Source: Nitrospira sp. | Lineage (GTDB): Bacteria > Nitrospirota > JACRHL01 | NCBI GenBank assembly: GCA_026994095.1 | Contig: JALWRU010000225.1 | Location: forward strand, 1 to 6,161 | Length of the DNA stretch: 6,161 bases | Reading direction: 5' to 3' | Shown here: in pieces, positions 1 through 5,117 of the stretch | Layout of the letters: every line of letters starts with the position of its first letter | How positions within the stretch are numbered: the stretch's first letter is position 1 | Made by a program: the position numbers and the translations under genes | The notes under the pieces: generated by a model | What the model was told of the DNA's origin: nothing | What the model saw: only the letters and a program-made list of their open reading frames with translations | Databases searched by the model: none

Positions 1-14
1 ATTCTAGGCCATGG

Positions 15-34
15 TCAACTGAATTTCAACTGAA
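15..34. repeat. Short direct repeat TCAACTGAA x2
   Basis: Two copies of tcaactgaa (15-23 and 26-34) occur with an 11-nt period, about one helical turn, just beyond the terminator. This could be a paired protein-binding site for whatever lies beyond position 1, or chance. Confidence 0.3.
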
Positions 35-89
35 AAAGAACAGAAAAAGAAACCGGGAAACACCCCCCGGGATGAGGGGTGTGTCCCGG
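32..89 (-). terminator. Intrinsic terminator after the CobT-like gene
   Basis: Fourteen-base arms, ccgggaaacacccc (53-66) and ggggtgtgtcccgg (76-89), pair with a single mismatch around a 9-nt loop. On the minus strand a T-rich stretch follows (TTTCTTTTTCTGTTCTTTTTC, 52 down to 32). It begins 8 nt after the stop codon and is the clear end of this gene cluster. Confidence 0.85.
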
Positions 90-97
90 TAATGGGA

Positions 98-1969
98 TTA
101 CGCCGTTTTCAGGTGCAGCTTGTTGATCATGAGATCAAACAAGGCTTCACCCAATTCGGCAACATCATTGATGACCCGGTGTTCGGGAAACAGCCCTTTT
201 ACGGCCATGGTCTGTATCCCGATGCCGACGGTTTCAATGCCAGAGGCACGAATACGCTCCAGCATCTCCATGGCGGCCACCGAATCGTTTGGGTCACCGT
301 CCGTAAGGACGATGAGCACCTTGCGCTGCTCCGGCCGCGTAGCCAGGCGGATAGCACAAGGCCACAGGCTCTGGGCCAGGGGCGTGCCCCCATAGGCGCC
401 AAATTCCCAGCGGCCCAGTTGCAGCGTGGCCGATACGCGCTCTTCCGGCGCTTTTACGCCCAGCACGGCGATATCGCCGTTGTCCGTCCAGGACGGAAAC
501 ACCGATACGCCGCAGCTGCAGCCCGGCAGGTTTTCGATGGCCTGTGCCAACGCCAGTGCTGATTCCTTTGCCGGGGTGAGCAGGTCATCACCCCAGGTCA
601 TGGAGTCTGACGCATCGACCAACACCTCGACTGCCGTGTTGATCGCCTCCTGGCGACGCTTGTGGCGGAAGATGTCGGTTTTCCCCATGGCCACCCGGCT
701 GAGGCGGCGGGGATTGATGCGGCGCCCTCTGCTGCTGTGCGCCACTTCTACCCGCTTCTGGGCCTGGAAGACCTGGGCCAGGGTCCGCTGTACTGCCGCG
801 GTTTCCTGGACAACCCGTTCTGGATTGAACGGGTCGTTGGTGAGCACCCGGGGGGCATCGACCACTTCGGCCATTTCCCCGGCCCAACCGGTTTCTTCGC
901 CGTCATCATTGGCGTGCTCATTGAGCAACGCCTCCAATGCCTGGCCCAGATCATCATCGACCGGCCCTTCGGCATCAGGGTCGATGGCCAGCTGGCCTGC
1001 CCTGTTACCGGTGTCGCCTTCGGTTTCATCCTCGGAATCATCCCCGGCCTCACCGTTGCCGGTTTCGTCAGAGTCATCCTGTTCGGAATCATCCGCTTCA
1101 CCGTTGCCGGTGTCGGTGTCATCCAGCTCGGAATCATCCGCATCACCGTTACCAGCGTCGGAGTCATCCTGTTCGGAATTATCTGCATCATCGTTACCGG
1201 CGTCGGAGTCATCCTGCTCGGAATCGTCCGCTTCACCGCTGCCGGCGTCAGAGTCATCCTGCTCGGAATCACCCACGTCCTGTTGAAGCAGCGCGATGAT
1301 CTCATCCGCCAGTGGAATGAGGTCGCCCTCGGAGGGTGCGGCGCCGGCGCGGCGGATGATGCCATCGATCTCATCGACCAACTCATCTGACGTCCTGGCG
1401 ACCAGTTCCTCACGAAGCTGGTTCATCCGGGGCTCCACCGCCGTCTGGTTGTTCACCAGGTAGCGGCCCCGGACCAACATATAGTTGGTTACCAGGGAGT
1501 TCGGCGTGGCGCCCCGCAGTTTTTCTTCATCCGTCGGGGCGAAGGATTTTCCTGTCAGGACCATGTACTGCACAATGTCCTGCAGGATACGCCTGGCGCC
1601 CGGGTAATTCTTGATTACCTGTGCCTCCATGCGGAACTCCTCCATCGCCCGAACCAGCGAATGCCCGAACGGTGTCGGGTGTTTCACGCTGTAGTCCGAG
1701 AAGCGGATGTGCCCACCCTCGTGGGCCGAATAGCCCAGGGCAAGGATATGCGCGGCCCGCCCTTCCGGCAGCGGCGGGACATTGACCACCGCCTTGCCGG
1801 TGTCGGGGTCGTACTTGGCGTACGCCGTGCCCGCATGGGACACGAAGCGCAAGCCGGTGTGACCCGCCACCACCGTCGCGATGGCCCGCCAGGACGCATT
1901 CAGGCTGCGGTTTTCCCGTCCGTCAGGGACGTGCGGGAAGACCGCAGCCAGTTCTTCTTCATCAATCAT
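98..1969 (-). CDS. CobT-like VWA protein with HEGGH motif and acidic repeat linker
   Basis: The product is 623 residues from the ATG with a good GGAG. The N-terminal domain (about 1-230) contains GYSAHEGGHIRFSD with HEGGH at 83-87, an HExxH zinc-type motif. RAMEEFRME (107-115) follows, where Glu110/111 could be a third ligand, then NYPGARR. Residues about 231-320 are an Asp/Glu/Ser linker of 15-residue repeats. The C-terminal VWA domain (about 435-620) has an intact MIDAS: DASDS (452-456), GGTP with Thr529, and LTDGD with Asp557. The order N-domain, acidic linker, VWA is that of CobT, the cofactor of the CobS AAA+ ring, and the CobS-like partner is encoded three genes upstream. It probably works with that ATPase as a metal-dependent adaptor. 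Whether the HEGGH site is a working protease or only structural cannot be told. No cobalamin genes are nearby, so the CobT name describes architecture, not pathway. Confidence 0.93.
   Translation of the reverse strand: MIDEEELAAVFPHVPDGRENRSLNASWRAIATVVAGHTGLRFVSHAGTAYAKYDPDTGKAVVNVPPLPEGRAAHILALGYSAHEGGHIRFSDYSVKHPTPFGHSLVRAMEEFRMEAQVIKNYPGARRILQDIVQYMVLTGKSFAPTDEEKLRGATPNSLVTNYMLVRGRYLVNNQTAVEPRMNQLREELVARTSDELVDEIDGIIRRAGAAPSEGDLIPLADEIIALLQQDVGDSEQDDSDAGSGEADDSEQDDSDAGNDDADNSEQDDSDAGNGDADDSELDDTDTGNGEADDSEQDDSDETGNGEAGDDSEDETEGDTGNRAGQLAIDPDAEGPVDDDLGQALEALLNEHANDDGEETGWAGEMAEVVDAPRVLTNDPFNPERVVQETAAVQRTLAQVFQAQKRVEVAHSSRGRRINPRRLSRVAMGKTDIFRHKRRQEAINTAVEVLVDASDSMTWGDDLLTPAKESALALAQAIENLPGCSCGVSVFPSWTDNGDIAVLGVKAPEERVSATLQLGRWEFGAYGGTPLAQSLWPCAIRLATRPEQRKVLIVLTDGDPNDSVAAMEMLERIRASGIETVGIGIQTMAVKGLFPEHRVINDVAELGEALFDLMINKLHLKTA
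1043..1270 (-). repeat. 45-bp tandem repeats encoding the acidic linker
   Basis: About five imperfect in-frame 45-bp units encode 15-residue repeats of the type DSEQDDSDAGNGEAD (residues about 234-309 of the CobT-like protein). The units differ by a few substitutions, and the last carries a two-residue insertion (DETGNGEAGD). The repeats encode a highly negative, presumably disordered spacer between the N-terminal and VWA domains, and they are prone to expansion or contraction. Confidence 0.88.
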
Positions 1970-1975
1970 CGTTTT

Positions 1976-1979
1976 CTCC
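1976..1979 (-). promoter_or_regulatory. Ribosome binding site that sets the CobT-like start
   Basis: GGAG on the minus strand (in CTGGAGAAAACGATG) lies 6 nt before the ATG at 1969-1967. A GTG six codons earlier (1987-1985) lies inside the hairpin arm and has no Shine-Dalgarno, so the ATG is preferred. Confidence 0.8.
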
Positions 1980-1981
1980 AG

Positions 1982-2007
1982 GGACACACCCCTGCCAGGG
2001 TGTGTCC
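1982..2007 (-). promoter_or_regulatory. Perfect 10-bp hairpin just upstream of the CobT-like gene RBS
   Basis: Arms ggacacaccc (1982-1991) and gggtgtgtcc (1998-2007) enclose a 6-nt loop in the 68-nt gap between the DUF3150 stop and the CobT-like start. The 3' arm ends 2 nt before the GGAG Shine-Dalgarno and no T tract follows. It is better explained as a translational control or mRNA-processing hairpin than as a terminator. Its arm sequence recurs in the terminator after the same gene. Confidence 0.6.
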
Positions 2008-2037
2008 AACAATAAATTCGTCTCGTGGCAGCGAGAA

Positions 2038-3027
2038 TCAGAACAGGAAGCCTGAGTAGTCCGGCTTCTCTGCCGTTTCGGGCTGGGGTGCTGGTGCGGT
2101 GTTGGCCGCCTCGCCGTTGCCGGTTTCGGATTCGGCTTCCAGCTCCTCGATGACCTCCTCCCCGGCGATTTCCTCCAGGGCCTGGTCGATATCGCCGGCC
2201 GCGTGACCGGGAATCGCCAGGTCCCCTTTGGCGAAGCGCAGGGTCAGGACCGTGAGGTCCTGGTAGAGGCTTCCGGCAATGGTGCCGCTCTTGGGCATTT
2301 TCCCCAGCAGTTCGTCGATCTGCTGGATACCCTGGTCGGCCACCGGATTGAGGAAGCGGCAGGCCGCCAGCTTGCGGCGCATGCGCTTCATGGGACCAAG
2401 GACCCGGATGCCGGCCTCGTCGCGCCCGCGAAGCGTGCGCTCCCAGGAGGCTTCCGCGACCTGGGCAATTTCCTTGATCAGGGTATTGCCCAATTCCTCG
2501 GCTTTCTCCGCCATACGACCATCGTCCCGCTTATCCGGGGCGAAGCCGGTGATGAAAAAGCCGTAGGAGAAGCGCTTTTTCACCTCGCTATGGGAAAGGG
2601 TGGATTTGCGAATCCACTCGCCCCATTCGGCGTTAGCCGCTACCCATTCGTTCACGTAGGACGGATAGTTGGCCAGGAACCTCTGGAGCTCTTCCTTATA
2701 TTCCTTCTCGATTTCTTCGAGCCGGAGGATGAGGTCGTCGACCTCCGCATCCGGGATCGCGTAGATCCCGCTGCGGTCCTTGAGTTGCGTGCCCACCGCC
2801 ATACAGGCCTCGTGGGCCTGATTGCGGAAGCGCCGGAACGGCCGCAGGTGTTTGGTGTCGATCACCTTCTTGGAGAACGACTTCGCTACCTTTTCCGGCG
2901 GGAGGTCGCCGCTGATATGGCGTTCCTCCCCCAGATCCTTCAGCTGGGACTGGCGTTCGCCGCCCCAGACCGATATCTCGATGGCGACCAGAGACATCTG
3001 GTCGAATATTTGGGCTGGTGCTCCCAT
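2038..3027 (-). CDS. DUF3150-like protein with FLF C-terminus
   Basis: The product is 329 residues; the ATG at 3027 has AGGAG 8 nt upstream within the repeated leader. I recognise the layout of the DUF3150 family: an N-terminal segment IEISVWGGERQSQLKDLG (about 16-33) with DLPPE soon after, an LRPFRRFRNQAHEACMAVGT segment with a conserved-looking Cys, and YAIPDAEVDDLILRLEEI leading into a charged helix (about 93-120). The rest is largely helical, with a basic patch KRMRRKLAACRFL (214-226). Residues about 285-302 are acidic, then a Pro/Ala/Glu-rich tail ends in KPDYSGFLF. There is no enzyme motif, signal peptide or membrane segment. The family has no established function. Its placement between the AAA+/WGR pair and the VWA gene suggests a dedicated partner of that machine (inference). 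The family call is made from memory of its pattern. Confidence 0.88.
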   Translation of the reverse strand: MGAPAQIFDQMSLVAIEISVWGGERQSQLKDLGEERHISGDLPPEKVAKSFSKKVIDTKHLRPFRRFRNQAHEACMAVGTQLKDRSGIYAIPDAEVDDLILRLEEIEKEYKEELQRFLANYPSYVNEWVAANAEWGEWIRKSTLSHSEVKKRFSYGFFITGFAPDKRDDGRMAEKAEELGNTLIKEIAQVAEASWERTLRGRDEAGIRVLGPMKRMRRKLAACRFLNPVADQGIQQIDELLGKMPKSGTIAGSLYQDLTVLTLRFAKGDLAIPGHAAGDIDQALEEIAGEEVIEELEAESETGNGEAANTAPAPQPETAEKPDYSGFLF

Positions 3028-3032
3028 GTTGG

Positions 3033-3144
3033 TTTCTCCTGCAGGTCGTCATCCCGCTGTTTGGTTTCGATGCCGGTGACGAGCCGGTTGCGTTGAATGG
3101 TGACGCTTTTTACCTCGCGTTAAGAGGGCTCCGAAAGGAGCAAA
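3033..3144 (-). repeat. Duplicated structured leader, copy upstream of the DUF3150 gene
   Basis: This 112-nt element is nearly identical to 4676-4786 and in the same orientation, again ending with the AGGAG Shine-Dalgarno just before the downstream gene. Relative to the other copy it carries one extra base (about position 3100) that shifts every reading frame running through the element. That favours conservation as an RNA or DNA element over a conserved leader peptide. The GCTCC/GGAGC hairpin is at 3128-3141. On the plus strand its loop reads GAAA, a GNRA-type loop, so an antisense transcript would also fold well. Confidence 0.85.
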
Positions 3145-3160
3145 GCCGGTTGCGCATACG

Positions 3161-3197
3161 CTGTTCACTGTGCGCCGTCGCGGCGGTCAGTGAACAG
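3161..3197. promoter_or_regulatory. Long inverted repeat upstream of the DUF3150 leader
   Basis: Perfect 10-bp arms ctgttcactg (3161-3170) and cagtgaacag (3188-3197) enclose an inner 5-bp stem CGCCG/CGGCG with a TCG loop; a 2x2 mismatch separates the two stems. There is no T tract on either side, so it is not an ordinary terminator. It lies between the WGR terminator and the duplicated leader and could be an operator or an RNA structural element. No convincing promoter hexamers were seen nearby. Confidence 0.6.
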
Positions 3198-3212
3198 AGC
3201 ACGTTCCGTATG

Positions 3213-3261
3213 AAAAAAGGGGGCGCCAGCCCTACCGAACAATTCGGTAGGGCGGCTTCCC
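3213..3261 (-). terminator. Strong intrinsic terminator after the AAA+/WGR pair
   Basis: An 11-bp perfect stem (GCCCTACCGAA with TTCGGTAGGGC, loop TTG) begins 13 nt after the WGR stop. The stem extends outward through GCC/GGC and GGG/CCC pairs with small bulges, and six T residues follow directly on the minus strand. This closes the AAA+/WGR transcript and implies separate initiation, or regulated read-through, for the DUF3150 gene. Confidence 0.85.
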
Positions 3262-3266
3262 AACTA

Positions 3267-3665
3267 TCAGAAGAGAAACTTGGCCATCGGGTGGTCATTC
3301 TCCGATGGGGCCAGGTTCCCCTTGATGCCCGGGGCCGATTTTATATCGGCTTTGGGAGCCGGCTTGGGAGCCGGCTTGGGGGCCGGTTTTGGCGGGTTCG
3401 GGTTCTGCTCGCTCGCCAGGACCTCGAGGTACTTGGCGGGCGGCTGGTACTCCTCGTACCCCTTCCGCTTTTTGGATTTCTCCAGCTCCCAGGCCTTGTC
3501 CGGGCCGTTGGAGTGGTGCGGGTACACCACCTGGCGGAGCTTCGAGCCGAAACGGCCATACTTGGCCACCACTTTGTCCTGGAATTCCAGGATGTGGTAG
3601 ACCTTATCCGACGAGTCGTCGGTGTATCGGAGGTAAGTCACCCGGCGCGGACGTTCGCTACTCAT
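3267..3665 (-). CDS. WGR-domain protein with (KPAP)n linker and FLF C-terminus
   Basis: The product is 132 residues. Its ATG lies within the end of the AAA+ gene (8-nt ATGAGTAG overlap). Residues about 8-80 form a WGR domain: strands around VTYLRYTDD and KVYHILEF, then VVAKYGRFGSKLR with Tyr replacing the family Trp, then DKAWELEKSKKRKGYEEY. WGR domains bind nucleic-acid ends or nicks in PARP1-type proteins and occur as short stand-alone proteins in bacteria. After it come three tandem KPAP units (residues 93-104), a flexible segment and the terminal peptide PMAKFLF. No PARP catalytic region, nuclease or ligase is present. Coupling to the AAA+ gene suggests a stoichiometric adaptor that brings DNA or RNA to the ATPase complex (inference). 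The domain call is confident; the role is not known. Confidence 0.88.
   Translation of the reverse strand: MSSERPRRVTYLRYTDDSSDKVYHILEFQDKVVAKYGRFGSKLRQVVYPHHSNGPDKAWELEKSKKRKGYEEYQPPAKYLEVLASEQNPNPPKPAPKPAPKPAPKADIKSAPGIKGNLAPSENDHPMAKFLF
3351..3389 (-). repeat. 12-bp tandem repeat encoding KPAP units
   Basis: Three tandem 12-bp units (plus-strand ttgggagccggc with small variation) encode Lys-Pro-Ala-Pro repeats in the linker between the WGR domain and the C-terminal FLF peptide. The repeat is in frame, so length changes alter only linker length. Confidence 0.8.
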
Positions 3666-4671
3666 CGCCGGATCCCCCGTATACCGGACCGTCCACCGGG
3701 CTCACGCCCTTGCGGCGGGCCTGTTCGAGGTAATCCTCGAAATCGGCGTCCACCGTCCGGGCGAGGTCGTACAGCACCTCGACCTCACCCTCGGGCAGCC
3801 CGTTGGTGAACGCGTGGGCCAGCCCCAAAAACATGGGGTGGACACCCCGGGCGTGGGCGGCGTTCTTGAACGCCTCCGTGAACTTGGCCCAGCGGACCAG
3901 GATACGGGATGAGAGCGCCGCGTTGAAGTTCACCGCGGGGTTCTCCGCAGCCGTTCTTGCCGCGTTCGCCACCTCAACCATGGCCTCCAGGTCAGCCTCT
4001 CCCAGCTGGGTTGTCACCCGCTGGAGAATGGCCACTTCCTCCTCCTTTGAAGGATAAGGCACCTTCAGGAAGGAGAACCTGGAGAGCGTCGCCGCGTTCT
4101 GCAGCTTGGTGCCCAGGTATGCGGCATTGCTCATGGCGTCTGCGCCCGTGGTGTTGCCACAGGCGATAAAGCGGAAGCCCGGCGCCGGCTTGATCACCTC
4201 GCCCCCGTTGTCATCCAGGGTGAGGTTCCCGCCGGCCAATACGTTGTTGGCCTCCGCCAGCTGGTCGGGCGGGGTAAGATCCGCCTCGTCGACCACGAAC
4301 CAGCCGCCGGTCAACATGGCCAGCGGCAGGGGGCCGTAGTTAAACACGGTTTCCCCGTCCATCAGCCCCATGCTCCCAACCCAGCGGCTGAAAGCGTCCT
4401 CGTTTTTCCCGGTGGTGTAAAACACCGGAATCTCCAGGCGGGCGGCCACCTGGAGAACGAAGGAGGTCTTGCCCGATCCCGTCGGCCCCTCGAACCACAG
4501 GGGTTCCTGGGTCATCAGGTGATGACCGAGGAAATCCCCCAGGAGACGTTCCCGGAACACGAAGTTCGGGTCGGTCTCGGGGACGTTCTCCCCCCCGGGG
4601 CCGGCGGGGATTGCGAATTCATCCGGGGCGGCGATGCCAAAGGCCTGCGCGACCTTTATCGCTTTACTCAT
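3658..4671 (-). CDS. MoxR/CobS-like AAA+ ATPase
   Basis: The product is 337 residues. The ATG at 4671 is chosen because AGGAG lies 7 nt upstream; an in-frame ATG 8 codons earlier would be inside the repeated leader. Visible motifs are Walker A GPTGSGKT (residues 62-69), Walker B WFVVDEAD (124-131), sensor 1 at Asn173 in FRFIACGNT, and a likely arginine finger at Arg198 in LSRF. The C-terminal third is helical, as in the AAA+ lid. The N-terminal region (1-58) contains the FxxRERL-type segment found before the ATPase core in CobS-like proteins. MoxR/CobS family members form hexameric rings that use ATP to remodel or load partners, usually with a VWA-domain protein. Such a protein, the CobT-like one, lies two genes downstream. 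The stop codon overlaps the start of the WGR gene by 8 nt, implying translational coupling. The absence of other cob genes argues against cobalt chelation. Confidence 0.93.
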   Translation of the reverse strand: MSKAIKVAQAFGIAAPDEFAIPAGPGGENVPETDPNFVFRERLLGDFLGHHLMTQEPLWFEGPTGSGKTSFVLQVAARLEIPVFYTTGKNEDAFSRWVGSMGLMDGETVFNYGPLPLAMLTGGWFVVDEADLTPPDQLAEANNVLAGGNLTLDDNGGEVIKPAPGFRFIACGNTTGADAMSNAAYLGTKLQNAATLSRFSFLKVPYPSKEEEVAILQRVTTQLGEADLEAMVEVANAARTAAENPAVNFNAALSSRILVRWAKFTEAFKNAAHARGVHPMFLGLAHAFTNGLPEGEVEVLYDLARTVDADFEDYLEQARRKGVSPVDGPVYGGSGDE

Positions 4672-4675
4672 ATTT

Positions 4676-4786
4676 TTTCTCCTACAGGTCGTCATCCCGC
4701 GGTTTGGTTTCGATGCCGGTGACGAGCCGGCTGGGTTGAATGTGACGCTTTGAACCTCGCGTTAAGAGGGCTCCGAAAGGAGCAAA
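4676..4786 (-). repeat. Duplicated structured leader, copy upstream of the AAA+ gene
   Basis: This 111-nt stretch aligns with 3033-3144 with 6 mismatches and one single-base indel (about 94% identity), including exact blocks of 33 and 29 nt. On the minus strand it contains a GCTCC-TTTC-GGAGC hairpin, a CCTC/GAGG pair around TTAACGC, a GCCGG/CCGGC hairpin, and at its 3' end the AGGAG Shine-Dalgarno of the AAA+ gene. The same element placed in front of two separate genes suggests a common regulatory leader. Confidence 0.85.
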
Positions 4787-4842
4787 AACCGTGACTTTCC
4801 CCATTGTGTTCTGTTGCCAAAACACAACAGGAAAGCGACGGT
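4784..4842 (-). terminator. Intrinsic terminator after the 61-aa gene
   Basis: A long imperfect hairpin on the minus strand pairs ACCGT with ACGGT, CTTTCC with GGAAAG and TTGTGTT with AACACAA, with small internal loops. It starts 5 nt after the stop codon and its last arm runs directly into a T tract (ACGGTTTTTGC). The inner part has a competing pairing (CTGTTG with CAACAG). Its U-tract abuts the duplicated leader of the AAA+ gene. Confidence 0.72.
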
Positions 4843-4847
4843 TCGCT

Positions 4848-5033
4848 TTACGGTCGAACAACCACGTCGTCTGACGGGCGGATCACGCGATGAGCTTGTG
4901 CCCAAACCCGAATCATGATCGCCAGTGCATGATGATCAAGATGGTGGTATTGCTTCAGAAGGCTTGGCAGCTTCCTTGGTTTTCCGCCGGACAGATACAT
5001 GGTGTTCTCCCGGGGGTTGTAGCGGTAAACCAT
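4848..5033 (-). CDS. Small 61-aa protein of unknown function
   Basis: The product is 61 residues, beginning MVYRYNPRENTMYLSGGKPR and ending DDVVVRP. The start is chosen by a consensus AGGAGG at 5-nt spacing. The N-terminal third looks like two short strands (VYRYNP, TMYLSGG). The middle, including a His-rich stretch HHLDHHALAIMIRVW, looks helical. There is no signal peptide, no clear membrane segment and no cysteines. I do not recognise a family. It is separated from its neighbours by a hairpin leader upstream and an intrinsic terminator downstream, so it may be expressed as its own small transcript. It could be a regulator or an accessory factor of the AAA+ system, but nothing in the sequence shows which. 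Confidence 0.75.
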   Translation of the reverse strand: MVYRYNPRENTMYLSGGKPRKLPSLLKQYHHLDHHALAIMIRVWAQAHRVIRPSDDVVVRP

Positions 5034-5038
5034 GTTCG

Positions 5039-5044
5039 CCTCCT
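5039..5044 (-). promoter_or_regulatory. Ribosome binding site that sets the start of the 61-aa gene
   Basis: AGGAGG on the minus strand is followed by 5 nt (CGAAC) and the ATG at 5033-5031. It argues against the longer in-frame start at 5111, whose extra 26 residues would be encoded by the hairpin leader. Confidence 0.85.
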
Positions 5045-5056
5045 GTATTGATTGAA

Positions 5057-5108
5057 CCCCCCCGATGGACACCGTGATGCCCATGGGGGGAGTCCAACCA
5101 ATGGTTGG
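5057..5108 (-). promoter_or_regulatory. Structured leader of the 61-aa gene (palindrome and GC hairpin)
   Basis: Two inverted repeats lie in tandem upstream of the 61-aa gene. The first is a near-perfect 15-nt palindrome at 5094-5108 (ccaacc-aat-ggttgg on the plus strand), which could be an operator. The second is a hairpin pairing CCCCCC and ATGG at 5081-5090 with CCAT and the G run at 5057-5068, with one bulged base. The copy of GGACTCCCCCC at 5084-5094 repeats the arm of the preceding UUCG hairpin, so alternative pairings are possible. No clear -35/-10 pair was recognised. Confidence 0.4.
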
Positions 5109-5117
5109 CAATAAGGG

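Noticed and set aside
662..1390. Plus-strand open frame of 242 codons that looks like a repeated transmembrane protein
   Set aside because: It is antisense to the acidic repeat of the CobT-like gene. GAT/GAA-rich codons read in reverse give Ile/Val-rich runs, so the hydrophobic repeats are an artefact. There is no ribosome binding site.
1970..1987. Longer N-terminus of the CobT-like protein from a GTG start
   Set aside because: The GTG sits in the arm of a hairpin with no Shine-Dalgarno, while the ATG six codons later has GGAG at good spacing.
2203..3096. Plus-strand 297-codon open frame opposite the DUF3150 gene
   Set aside because: It is a high-GC antisense shadow without a ribosome binding site or recognisable domain. 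The minus-strand gene has a good start, family pattern and operon context.
98..4671. A true CobS/CobT cobaltochelatase for vitamin B12 synthesis
   Set aside because: No CobN or other cobalamin genes are present. The intervening WGR and DUF3150 genes and the HEGGH domain fit the mobile-element type of CobS/CobT-like pair.
4672..4695. Eight-codon N-terminal extension of the AAA+ protein (MTTCRRKN)
   Set aside because: It is encoded by the duplicated leader and contains the Shine-Dalgarno of the true ATG. The equivalent frame in the other leader copy is not in frame with its gene.
4682..4804. 40-codon leader peptide frame (begins MGKVTVF, ends RDDDL) across the duplicated leader
   Set aside because: Its start lies inside the preceding terminator hairpin with no ribosome binding site, and the frame is disrupted by an indel in the second leader copy. 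An upstream peptide cannot be fully excluded.
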